Assembly: GCA_965277735.1 (NCBI GenBank)
Contig: CBDIDO010000003.1
Coordinates: forward strand, 868,001 to 932,000
DNA: 64,000 bases
Reading direction: 5' to 3'
Origin: RH-AL1 sp965277735
GTDB taxonomy: Bacteria; Pseudomonadota; Alphaproteobacteria; Rhizobiales; Beijerinckiaceae
Part shown: piece after piece, positions 8,183-15,598 of the stretch
Numbering within the stretch: the stretch's first letter is position 1
Layout of the letters: the number at the start of each line of letters is the position of its first letter
Program-made: the position numbers and the translations under genes
Notes under the pieces: generated by a model
What the model was told of the DNA's origin: nothing
What the model saw: only the letters and a program-made list of their open reading frames with translations
The model's database searches: none

Positions 8183-8738
8183 AACGGAGAAGGGGACACA
8201 GTCTCAAAGACGAAGTCCGACTGCTAGGCCAGCAAATCGACTGTAACCGTCCGCTTGGTACTGCCAACGTTGCGGTTTTGGATACAGTTGCCATTGATTA
8301 TGTCATGATAAGCACGGCGGCGCTTGCGCCGCTGTGTGATTTTGCGCAGTTCCCGCGCTGGCGTCCATCTTCGTCTGAGCAGGGTGTGTCCGAAGCCTCC
8401 AGGCAGCTGCGGGTAGGCGAACCGGCATGGTTTCATGAATATCGGCCACGGTTCGTTATTGTTATCTGGGAATATCCGACTATTTTGATCGGCGTAACCC
8501 CCTACGACCAATTGCCGATTGTTCCTGATCTCGCTAGTCCGCTTGCGCGCTTACGGGAGAAGTAGTGTTGAGCTAGCAAGGACGTGTAGCCTGCGAATGC
8601 GATCGACGGCGGCCTTCGGGCAGCTACACAGTTGACGGTAACTGGCTCATTGTCCGGTCCACACTTGGTGACCATCGCGTTCGGCTTGGCCTTGCAGACC
8701 CCCGTAAGCTTGCTTTTAGGCTTTTGAAGAACGTCTGT
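8183..8738. other. Lower-GC stretch without a convincing gene
   Basis: Open frames exist on both strands (8155-8565 plus, 8224-8511 and 8502-8777 minus) but none has a ribosome binding site, a signal peptide or a known domain. The minus frame near 8640-8700 contains a Cys-spaced stretch (GVCKAKPNAMVTKC) that could be the remnant of a small exported protein. Taken as decayed or non-coding DNA. Confidence 0.4.
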
Positions 8739-8978
8739 ATGAAAGCGACCGCGGACGCGCCTAGCGCCCCTCCGCAACTATGCCCCTCCCCAAGCATCTC
8801 GGACAAAGCGAAACAGCTGGTCGATCTTCAACGCGACCGTATCGTGGCGATGGCGGCTACAGATCCGCAGCGGCCCCACGACGAGCGAATGCTTGAACAG
8901 GCAAATGCCCGCTCCATTGATGCGGCTAGCCGCCTGCTTGATCCGCCGTTGCACAGTCCAGACGCATCGAATGCTTGA
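8739..8978 (+). CDS. Hypothetical small protein (79 aa)
   Basis: ATG at 8739. The N-terminus is low-complexity Pro/Ser/Ala; the rest is a plausible single helix (DKAKQLVDLQRDRIVAMAAT and RMLEQANARSIDAASRLL). Codon third positions look coding in the helical half. No clear ribosome binding site and no recognised family, so it may be a fragment. Confidence 0.35.
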   Translation: MKATADAPSAPPQLCPSPSISDKAKQLVDLQRDRIVAMAATDPQRPHDERMLEQANARSIDAASRLLDPPLHSPDASNA

Positions 8979-9273
8979 GGAAGAGCAAGTCTCCGTCGCG
9001 ACGGAGCCGCAGCCGGATCGAGCCTGTACGGAAGAGCTTTGGCTAAACTGCTTGTTTATCCCGATAGTTTGACAGAAGACGAACTTCGGGAATTGGCGAA
9101 GGGCATCCTGGACCCGATGCTGGCCGGCGCAGACACTAGCCCATGTCTTTCAGCGCAGGCCTCTTCGTCATCTCCGCGACTGAGGCGGCAGGTCCGATTT
9201 CCTACCGTCTTTGACTATGTGACCGAGGCGCTCGGATGGTCTGGCAAGATGGCGACACGGTCGACGGGAGTTC
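8979..9273. other. Intergenic or decayed stretch
   Basis: A TTG-initiated frame from 9039 begins with a plausible protein start (MAKLLVYPDSLTEDELRELA) but soon turns into low-complexity sequence that overlaps the better supported small gene at 9274. I read it as a truncated gene 5' end rather than an intact CDS. Confidence 0.35.
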
Positions 9274-9441
9274 ATGACGCTGCATGCCCAATGGACTGGT
9301 CAGCGCTGCGGCGACAGCGGCTGGGTCTGCGAGGCGCACGACGAGCACGCTTGGCTGATCGAAGGCGAGCCCCGCTGCGAAGCGCCGGGCGTCCCGTGCC
9401 CCGGCCGGCGGCCGTCCTGGCGGAGGCTCCCGAGGTCGTGA
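9274..9441 (+). CDS. Small Cys-rich protein (55 aa)
   Basis: Short frame from ATG 9274 to TGA 9441. The translation contains CGDSGWVCEAHDEHAWLIEG and then CEAPGVPCPG, the GW(V/I)CE-H-P-W ... G-G-PCP pattern of a family of small Hyphomicrobiales and phage-linked proteins of unknown function, recalled from memory. GGGAG lies close upstream, with tight spacing. The C-terminal end (RRPSWRRLPRS) departs from the pattern I know, so the 3' end may be frameshifted. Confidence 0.5.
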   Translation: MTLHAQWTGQRCGDSGWVCEAHDEHAWLIEGEPRCEAPGVPCPGRRPSWRRLPRS

Positions 9442-9594
9442 CGAGGATCGTCAGCGACCTCTACGGACAGAAGGCGGCGTGCCGGTCATGCAGGCGCACG
9501 GTGGTGCAGGGCTCGCGTCGGGCGGGTTAGATGCGCGTCTCGGGTTCACCATCTGCGTCCTCGTTCCCCTAGAGATAATCGGGCGCTGAAATCG

Positions 9595-9650
9595 GCCCCG
9601 CCCCATGACGATGGCACGCCCCCGTCTTGCCATCGTCATGGGGGCGGGGC
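9595..9650. repeat. 22-bp near-perfect inverted repeat (long stem-loop)
   Basis: Left arm 9595-9616 (GCCCCGCCCC then ATGACGATGGCA) and right arm 9628-9650, with an 11-nt loop and a single extra G as the only defect. No T tract follows, so it is not a standard terminator. It lies 77 bp before the vgrG start, at the junction between the gene-poor stretch and the T6SS cassette. Confidence 0.85.
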
Positions 9651-9726
9651 AGACTGCAATGACAGAGGAACCAGGGCCGCTGTGAGCAAGGCCTGATTGC
9701 AATTTAAGTATTGCGGGAGGCACGGC

Positions 9727-12060
9727 TTGAACGTCCACGTGCCCTACACGCAAGCCGGCCGGATGATGGCGATTTCGACGCCGCTCGGCCAGGACGTTCT
9801 GCTGCTCGATCATCTGGCGATCGACGAGGGCATCAACGAGCTGTTTGCGATCCGCGCCTCGGTCAAGTCGCAGCGCGACGACCTGCAGGCCTCCGACCTC
9901 ATCGGCTCGACCGTCGACTTCTCACTGAAGCTGAAAGATGCCGGCACGCGGTATTGGAACGGCTTCGTCACCGAGCTGCACGAGGGGCCGCTCACGTCGA
10001 GAGGGACGCGCTCCTACGCGCTGACGATCCGGCCGAAGCTGTGGCTGCTGTCGCAGCGCTCGAATTGCCGCAAGTTCCAGAACCTCACGAGTTCGCAGAT
10101 CCTCGAGACGCTTTGCAAGGAGCATGGCATCAGCGATTTCGACCTGCGCATCACCGGCAAGCCGGCAGCGCAAGAATATAGTGTGCAATGGAACGAAACC
10201 GATCTCGACTATCTGCTACGCCGGCTACAGTTCGACGGCCTATTCTACTGGTTCGAGCCCCGACAAGGCAAGCATACACTGGTCGTCGCCGATCACGTCT
10301 CTGGATATCGGGATTCGACCGAGCCGCAGGTCCGCTTCACGCTCGGCTCGGCGGCGCAGGACCAGATCACCGACTGGCGCCGGACCTTCGCCTTCACGCC
10401 GGGCAAGCGGAGCGGGCGCGACTGGAACTGGCTGACGATGATCCCGCCCGAGGGCGACCAGACCTCGTTCGACATCGTGCCGGGTAGCGCGAGCGAGGAG
10501 CTCTACGAGTTCCCCGGCCTGTTCCAGGACTCGACCAGCGCCGAGCAGGCGATGAAGTCCCGCATCCAGGCGACAGAGACCGGCTACGAGACGGTGGCAG
10601 CGACGTCCACGGTGCGCACGCTCGGGCCGGGCCAGAAGTTCACGCCGCAGGACGTGGCGAAGCCGTCCGACATCTTCGCGCAGCAGGTGCTCGTCTCGAT
10701 CCGCCACGTCGCGCACGATCCGACCTACGAGACGACGGGCACGGCGCGCCCGTCCTACGACAATACGTTCACCGCGATGCCCGCGACGACGCCGGCGACA
10801 CCGCATCGCACCATTCCGCGCCCAAAAATCGCCGGCCAGCAGATCGCGCTGATCGCGGGCCCCTCCGGCGAGCAGATTTTCACCGAGCAATATGGGCGGG
10901 TGAAGGTGTGGTTCCCATGGGATCGCGAGGCGCAGAAGGACGGCTCGGACACGCCGTGGATCCGCGTCGCCCAGCGTTGGGCCGGCTCGACCTGGGGCCA
11001 CCAGGTGATCCCTCGCGTCGGCATGGAGGCGCTGATGGGCTTCCAGGAGGGCGATCCCGATCGACCCTTCGTGATGGCGTTGGTGCCTGACCCCACCAAC
11101 GCTGTGCCGTATCAGTTGCCGGCCAACAAGACCAAGATGGTCTACAGGTCGAACTCGTACCAGTCGACCGGCGCGAACGAGATGACCTTCGAGGACGCCA
11201 CCGCGGCCGAGAACATGTTCTTTCACGCCTCGAAGGACCACACGACGGACATCGTCAACAATCGGACGAAGACCGTCGGCGTCGACGAGTCGAACTCGAT
11301 CGGGTCGAACCAGTCGACGACGATCGGGCAGAACGCGACGACCGAGGTCGGCAGCTCGATGAACCTCACCGTCGGCGGCACCGGCGCCGGCGCGATGGCG
11401 ATGATGGCCCCGCTGATGGGCATGACGGGGCTGACCTCGGGCATGCTGGGCCAGGCGCTCTCGGTGGCCGGCGGCTCCGGCGGTGGGGCGGCCAGCGGAG
11501 CGAGCGGCGCGCTGTCGGGCGCGGCCAGCGGCCTCGGCGGGCTCATGTCCTCGGCGGCCAGCATGGTGCCGGCGATCGCCGGTGGCGCCGTAGGCGTTCT
11601 GGCCGCGGCCGGCCAGTCGGCGCAATCCGGCGTCGTATCGCCGTCGAACACGCTGGCCGACGCCGGCGCCGCGCTGGCGGCGTCCGGCGCCTCGCTCGGC
11701 TCGGCCGTCGGCAGCCTCTTCGCTCTGCCCGGCATGCTCAACGTCTCTGTTGCAACCATGCGCACCGATTCGATCGGCATCGCGCACGCTTATCAAGTCG
11801 GGATGAGCCAGGCGGTAAACATCGGCGTGACAAAGAACGAGAGCGTCGGCCAAGCCAGCGCCCTCTCCGTCGGCGAGCAGTACAACATAGCGGTCGGCAA
11901 AACGATGACTCTCGACGTCGGCGACACCCTCGTCATCACGGTCGGCCAGTCCTCGCTGACGATGGACAAGGACGGCAATGTGAGCTTGTCGGGGAAAACC
12001 TTCGTCTGCTCTTTCTCGGACCATATCCAATTGCTTTCGAAGCTCATCGATCTCAACTGA
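9727..12060 (+). CDS. vgrG: T6SS spike protein VgrG (first copy)
   Basis: 777-residue trimeric spike that caps the Hcp tube and carries effectors out of the cell. gp27-like domains fill roughly residues 1-370; the gp5 OB-fold at about 370-450 has YGRVKVWFPWDRE, SWIRV-like PWIRVAQRWAG and GDPDRPFVMALV; a repetitive beta-helix follows. Residues about 550-665 are an Ala/Gly/Ser-rich insertion, and the helix resumes until LTMDKDGNVSLSGK. Start is TTG at 9727 with GGGAGG seven bases upstream; the paralogue at 45.9-48.7 kb begins at the same residue, also TTG. First gene of a compact effector cassette; the next gene starts 1 bp after its stop codon. Confidence 0.95.
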   Translation: MNVHVPYTQAGRMMAISTPLGQDVLLLDHLAIDEGINELFAIRASVKSQRDDLQASDLIGSTVDFSLKLKDAGTRYWNGFVTELHEGPLTSRGTRSYALTIRPKLWLLSQRSNCRKFQNLTSSQILETLCKEHGISDFDLRITGKPAAQEYSVQWNETDLDYLLRRLQFDGLFYWFEPRQGKHTLVVADHVSGYRDSTEPQVRFTLGSAAQDQITDWRRTFAFTPGKRSGRDWNWLTMIPPEGDQTSFDIVPGSASEELYEFPGLFQDSTSAEQAMKSRIQATETGYETVAATSTVRTLGPGQKFTPQDVAKPSDIFAQQVLVSIRHVAHDPTYETTGTARPSYDNTFTAMPATTPATPHRTIPRPKIAGQQIALIAGPSGEQIFTEQYGRVKVWFPWDREAQKDGSDTPWIRVAQRWAGSTWGHQVIPRVGMEALMGFQEGDPDRPFVMALVPDPTNAVPYQLPANKTKMVYRSNSYQSTGANEMTFEDATAAENMFFHASKDHTTDIVNNRTKTVGVDESNSIGSNQSTTIGQNATTEVGSSMNLTVGGTGAGAMAMMAPLMGMTGLTSGMLGQALSVAGGSGGGAASGASGALSGAASGLGGLMSSAASMVPAIAGGAVGVLAAAGQSAQSGVVSPSNTLADAGAALAASGASLGSAVGSLFALPGMLNVSVATMRTDSIGIAHAYQVGMSQAVNIGVTKNESVGQASALSVGEQYNIAVGKTMTLDVGDTLVITVGQSSLTMDKDGNVSLSGKTFVCSFSDHIQLLSKLIDLN

Positions 12061-12061
12061 A

Positions 12062-13387
12062 ATGCTTGACGTCACCAACCTTTCGTCTTTCGCGCTCCTC
12101 ACTTTCGGCGCGCTCGATACGTCGGACGAGCTGTCGGAGGTCGTCGTCGCCAAGGGGGGCTACACGCTGCGGCCTGTCTCGCAAGAGGGTCGGGAAACCG
12201 ACGCGCCATCGGACGTTTCGCTTGAGTTCCTCTTCGACGAGACGCTGACCTCGTTGTTCGTCCAGGACGAGTGTTTCGGCGCCGTCAACCGAACCAGCGT
12301 ACGGACCGAGAGCGACCTCGCTCCGTTCAAGCCCAGGTGCGACGTGATCCTCATCGGGTCGGCGCACAGTCCGACCGGGCGGCCGACGCGGGACATGATC
12401 GTCGGTATTGACATCGATCGCGGTAGAACCCGAGTCCACAGCCATAGCCTGAGGATCCATGGCGAGCGCGATCTGATCCGTCGTGATGCCTTTGACCGCG
12501 GCGCGGCGGCCCTGGTCTGGCTCGCAACTGCCGGGTCGGTTGAGGCGCCCGAGTGGTATCTGAGCGAACCGGAGCCGTTTTCGGAGTGCAAACTCCGCTA
12601 CGAGCTGGCCTTTGGCGGCGAGGCCAGGGTCGCCGTGGACAACGAATGCGCCGAGCGCGTTGCCGCCGAGAACAGGCTGGACGATGAGGTAAGGCAAGAG
12701 CACCCTGACGGCGCGGGGGCGCCAATCGCACATCGGGTATGCGTTCTCAACCCCGTCGGTCGCGGCTTTGTCGAACAATGGCATGTAAAAGCAACGCGAT
12801 CCTCTCGATATCCCGCGCCGAGGATCGAGGCCGAGTCGTCCCCTTTCACGCCGCAGCTGTTTCACGCCCTGCTCCACGGACACGTTGAATGCGGGTCGGA
12901 CCCCGGTCTCACGCCGCAGGGCTTCGGCTTCATCACCAAGGCCTGGCAACCGAGGCTTAAGCTTGCCGGCACTTACGACGAGATCTGGCGGGCCGAGCGC
13001 TGGCCGAACCTGCCGCCCGACTTCGACATGGCGTTTTGGAACGGGGCGCATCCGTCCATGCAATGCGAGTATCTGAGGGGCGGCGAAAGCATCACGCTCA
13101 CCAATCTTCTCCCGCGCGGCGCCCTTGGCACGCGCACTCAGCCCGATGCAACGATAGCGCGGCTGCGGTTGCCTGTAGTCGAGCTCGCGCTGCGGCTTGA
13201 GCTCGAGGACGGGCGGACGACCTACGGCCTGATGCCGATCGACACGCTGACGTTGGACTTGGAGGCGATGGTCGTGCACATCGTATGGCGACTGCGCATC
13301 CCCGAAGGCCTGCCAGCCCGCGACGCGGTCCTGATATCGCTGGCCGAGATTCGTGCCACGGAGATGGTGGCGGCCGAGGCCATTTGA
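12062..13387 (+). CDS. DUF2169 family T6SS adaptor/chaperone
   Basis: 441 residues of the DUF2169 family, found between vgrG and effector genes and thought to help load an effector on its VgrG/PAAR carrier. Typical motifs are VVAKGGYTL near the start, FKPRCDVILIGSAH in the middle and NGAHPSMQ, LTNLLP in the C-terminal half. No signal peptide or TM segment, in line with a cytosolic loading factor. Starts 1 bp after the vgrG stop and overlaps no other gene; the PAAR-like gene follows 22 bp later. Confidence 0.88.
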   Translation: MLDVTNLSSFALLTFGALDTSDELSEVVVAKGGYTLRPVSQEGRETDAPSDVSLEFLFDETLTSLFVQDECFGAVNRTSVRTESDLAPFKPRCDVILIGSAHSPTGRPTRDMIVGIDIDRGRTRVHSHSLRIHGERDLIRRDAFDRGAAALVWLATAGSVEAPEWYLSEPEPFSECKLRYELAFGGEARVAVDNECAERVAAENRLDDEVRQEHPDGAGAPIAHRVCVLNPVGRGFVEQWHVKATRSSRYPAPRIEAESSPFTPQLFHALLHGHVECGSDPGLTPQGFGFITKAWQPRLKLAGTYDEIWRAERWPNLPPDFDMAFWNGAHPSMQCEYLRGGESITLTNLLPRGALGTRTQPDATIARLRLPVVELALRLELEDGRTTYGLMPIDTLTLDLEAMVVHIVWRLRIPEGLPARDAVLISLAEIRATEMVAAEAI

Positions 13388-13409
13388 ATCGGCTCGAGGG
13401 AGGACTGCC

Positions 13410-13766
13410 ATGCCGGTCGGCGCACGCAAGGATGCGATCATCTATTCGGTAACTCTGGCGCCGGATGTCTGCTGGACTCCCGTGGGCGCGGGGATGGAGC
13501 CGGTTCCCTATCAGCTCTATGCCGATCTCAGCGGCAGCCTGAAATGCATCGAAAACGTCAGGTTCAACAAGAAGCCCTGCTACGTATACGATCACAGTCT
13601 TGCGCCCATCGTCTATGGCGACGAGCCCGGCACTGGCGGCGGAGTGATGTCCACCGTCAACAAGGCACGGGTTTGGGCGGACCATGCCTCGGAGAACGTC
13701 CGCGCCGATCGCTACCGCATCGTTCGCGTCGGCGACCTGAATTGGATGAACGTTCAGTCGGACTGA
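13410..13766 (+). CDS. DUF4150 PAAR-like T6SS tip protein
   Basis: 118 residues of the DUF4150/PAAR-like family: VCWTPVGAGMEPVPYQLYAD, then YVYDHSLAPIVYGDEPGTGG and a C-terminal DLNWMN. Such proteins sharpen the VgrG tip and often connect to an effector. ATG at 13410 has GGGAGG eight bases upstream; the longer frame from 13353 lies within the DUF2169 gene and is not needed. The gene for the predicted effector starts 4 bp after its stop. Here tip and toxin are separate genes rather than fused. Confidence 0.88.
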   Translation: MPVGARKDAIIYSVTLAPDVCWTPVGAGMEPVPYQLYADLSGSLKCIENVRFNKKPCYVYDHSLAPIVYGDEPGTGGGVMSTVNKARVWADHASENVRADRYRIVRVGDLNWMNVQSD

Positions 13767-13770
13767 TCTG

Positions 13771-14631
13771 ATGCCCCAGGATCTTCTCGACCGCCCCGCA
13801 GCCCCACCCAAAGTCTCGCCGCCCGGGCCGGGGCAAGCGGACGGCAATCCGCGCATGAACGCGCGAGGGCAATTCAGGGGGCCGGCGCCCAGAAACGAAC
13901 CCGAGGTCGAAGAGGCCCTCAGGCGACGGATCGCGAAAGACACTGCCGACATCGCGCGCCGGACGGCCATCGAGGAGGAGGACGGCGAGGTCAGTACCGG
14001 GACGGCTGGCGGCATCGACGAGATCCCTATCGCGGGATGGATCGTCCTCGGTGCCGAGGTGGGTGTCGCCGGCTATCAAGCCTACCAAATCTACCAGGAC
14101 ACCAAGGACCTTCTGAAGGCAACAGAAGATCTAAAGGCGGCAAGTGGTGGCGGCAACAACAACAAGAACGTCCAAGTTCAGGGCGAAGATCCTTGTTTTA
14201 TTGGTCCGTATAACAAAAATAAATGCCCCGGCGGATTTAAGCATCACGTTGTTCCCGACAGAGTTCTGAATTTCGCGGCGGGCTCCAGCTCGCGTATTCC
14301 CAATGCGCCGAGCTATGGCCAAGGCATGACCATCTGCCTGAGCAAGCAAGAGCATTTGGACGTTCACAGCATCCTGGATCCCGCGCTGGAGGCCCTCGGA
14401 AAGAATTCGTCGACAGGTGCGGGCACTGCGCCGATGAGCCAGATCGTCGACAAATCGATCGAAGCTGCCGAGAAAGTCCGGCCGGAATGCAAAGGCAAAT
14501 TCGATAAGGTGCGGGAGCAATACAAAAGTATGGGCAATCAGCCGGGACGCACGACCAAAGGTCCGCCAACCGCCGGTTCGCCCGCTCAAAACATACTCAG
14601 CTCTGGTGGAGCCGGCGGCGGAACGAGGTAA
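13771..14631 (+). CDS. Predicted T6SS effector with HH-motif (HNH/EndoVII-like) nuclease domain
   Basis: 286 residues. N-terminal Pro/Gly-rich section (1-45), charged helix (45-75), one hydrophobic segment IPIAGWIVLGAEVGVAGYQA (86-105) and a Gly/Asn-rich linker. The C-terminal domain has KHHVVPDRVLNFA (H158, H159, D163) followed by APSYGQGMTIC and EHLDVH (H195, H199). That order matches the HH-type members of the HNH/EndoVII superfamily (AHH/LHH toxins), so DNA cleavage in rival bacteria is likely but inferred. Four cysteines (142, 152, 189, 240) may pair. Start ATG 13771, 4 bp after the tip gene. Codon usage in the toxin domain is less GC-rich than in the neighbours, a sign of domain exchange. 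Confidence 0.72.
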   Translation: MPQDLLDRPAAPPKVSPPGPGQADGNPRMNARGQFRGPAPRNEPEVEEALRRRIAKDTADIARRTAIEEEDGEVSTGTAGGIDEIPIAGWIVLGAEVGVAGYQAYQIYQDTKDLLKATEDLKAASGGGNNNKNVQVQGEDPCFIGPYNKNKCPGGFKHHVVPDRVLNFAAGSSSRIPNAPSYGQGMTICLSKQEHLDVHSILDPALEALGKNSSTGAGTAPMSQIVDKSIEAAEKVRPECKGKFDKVREQYKSMGNQPGRTTKGPPTAGSPAQNILSSGGAGGGTR

Positions 14632-15581
14632 TGGCGGACATGGGCAAGCGGCAAATATTCTCCGCAAAGGCGGCCGAGCGGGACTACTTCTGCTTTACGG
14701 ACGTTGACGAGGCAAGCTACGCCAACAACCCGTACGTTCCTGAACACATCCTGCGGACTTACGACGCGAAATATCCGGGCTTGTGGAATATCGAACCGCT
14801 CGACCGCTGCATCGTCTCGATCTGCCGATACGCCTATCCAGATCGCGACCGGAGTATATTCGTCAGCCTGTCCGCCGAAGGCGATGTCGGATTTATCGGC
14901 AAGGAAGAGGGGTTTTACGAGAAGATCCCCGGCGCCGGCCTTCTCTGCGACGATGCCGATGGCTATGGCTACATGAAACGGATCCGTCAGATCGGCACCG
15001 ATCTCTTCGCCTGCGGCCACAATGGGCAGGTCTACAGGCGTCTCGGACCCGATGACTGGCGCCGCATGGACGCGGGCATTCTTCTGCCCCCGAGCGGCAG
15101 CGATCCGTTGATACCCTCCGACGTCAATGGCGCCGATCCGGAGCACCTCTACCTGGTCGCGGACGACGGCAAGGTCTTCTTTCACGATGGGCGCGATTGG
15201 AGGAAAATTCCCGTCCCTACAGACGAATGGCTTTACGACATCTATGTGGAATCGCGTGACACGAACTGGATTTGTGGTCGCAACGGCACGCTGCTGAGAG
15301 GCAACGAGCGATCAGGCTTCTCAGACCTCTCCAGCGTGCGCGACAACGCGACTTTTCTCTCGATCGCGGGTTTCGGGGGCAAGATCTACCTGGGTCACGC
15401 CGACGGCGTCTCGGTCTTCGATGGTCACAGAATCGAGCATGTGACGACCGGCCTGAAGCCGGACCTCAGCGACGGGCACCTCGTTGATGTCGTGGACGGC
15501 GTGCTTTGGTCTTTCGGCTACAACGACATCGCGCGGTTCGATGGAACAGTTTGGCGCCGCTTTCCGACGGACGCGCCATAA
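14631..15581 (+). CDS. Propeller-like protein, putative immunity to the upstream effector
   Basis: 316 residues; the ATG shares one base with the effector stop (TAATG), so the two are translationally coupled. No signal peptide. Repeating units resemble beta-propeller blades: LFACGHNGQVYRRLGPDDW, LYLVADDGKVFFHDGRDW, WICGRNGTLLRG, IYLGHADGVSVFDGH and LWSFGYNDIARFDGTVW. Each holds a G-x-x-G turn and a W/F strand end. Position straight after the toxin and a cytosolic fold suggest an immunity role; the propeller reading comes from repeats seen by eye, not from a profile match. Confidence 0.6.
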   Translation: MADMGKRQIFSAKAAERDYFCFTDVDEASYANNPYVPEHILRTYDAKYPGLWNIEPLDRCIVSICRYAYPDRDRSIFVSLSAEGDVGFIGKEEGFYEKIPGAGLLCDDADGYGYMKRIRQIGTDLFACGHNGQVYRRLGPDDWRRMDAGILLPPSGSDPLIPSDVNGADPEHLYLVADDGKVFFHDGRDWRKIPVPTDEWLYDIYVESRDTNWICGRNGTLLRGNERSGFSDLSSVRDNATFLSIAGFGGKIYLGHADGVSVFDGHRIEHVTTGLKPDLSDGHLVDVVDGVLWSFGYNDIARFDGTVWRRFPTDAP

Positions 15582-15598
15582 CGACTTGAGAGCTCCCC

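Noticed and set aside
8155..8565. 136-residue plus-strand ORF
   Set aside because: Overlaps the end of the small exported protein gene, has no ribosome binding site and no family.
9563..9575. att-like match to the tRNA-Glu 3' end (TTCCCCTAG)
   Set aside because: Only 9 bp agree and the rest diverges; no integrase nearby, so chance cannot be excluded.
6145..9590. Search for insertion sequence or transposase remnant
   Set aside because: No DDE or HUH motif and no terminal inverted repeats flanked by target duplications were seen.
10240..12153. 637-residue minus-strand open frame across vgrG1
   Set aside because: Shadow of the VgrG frame; Arg-rich without homology.
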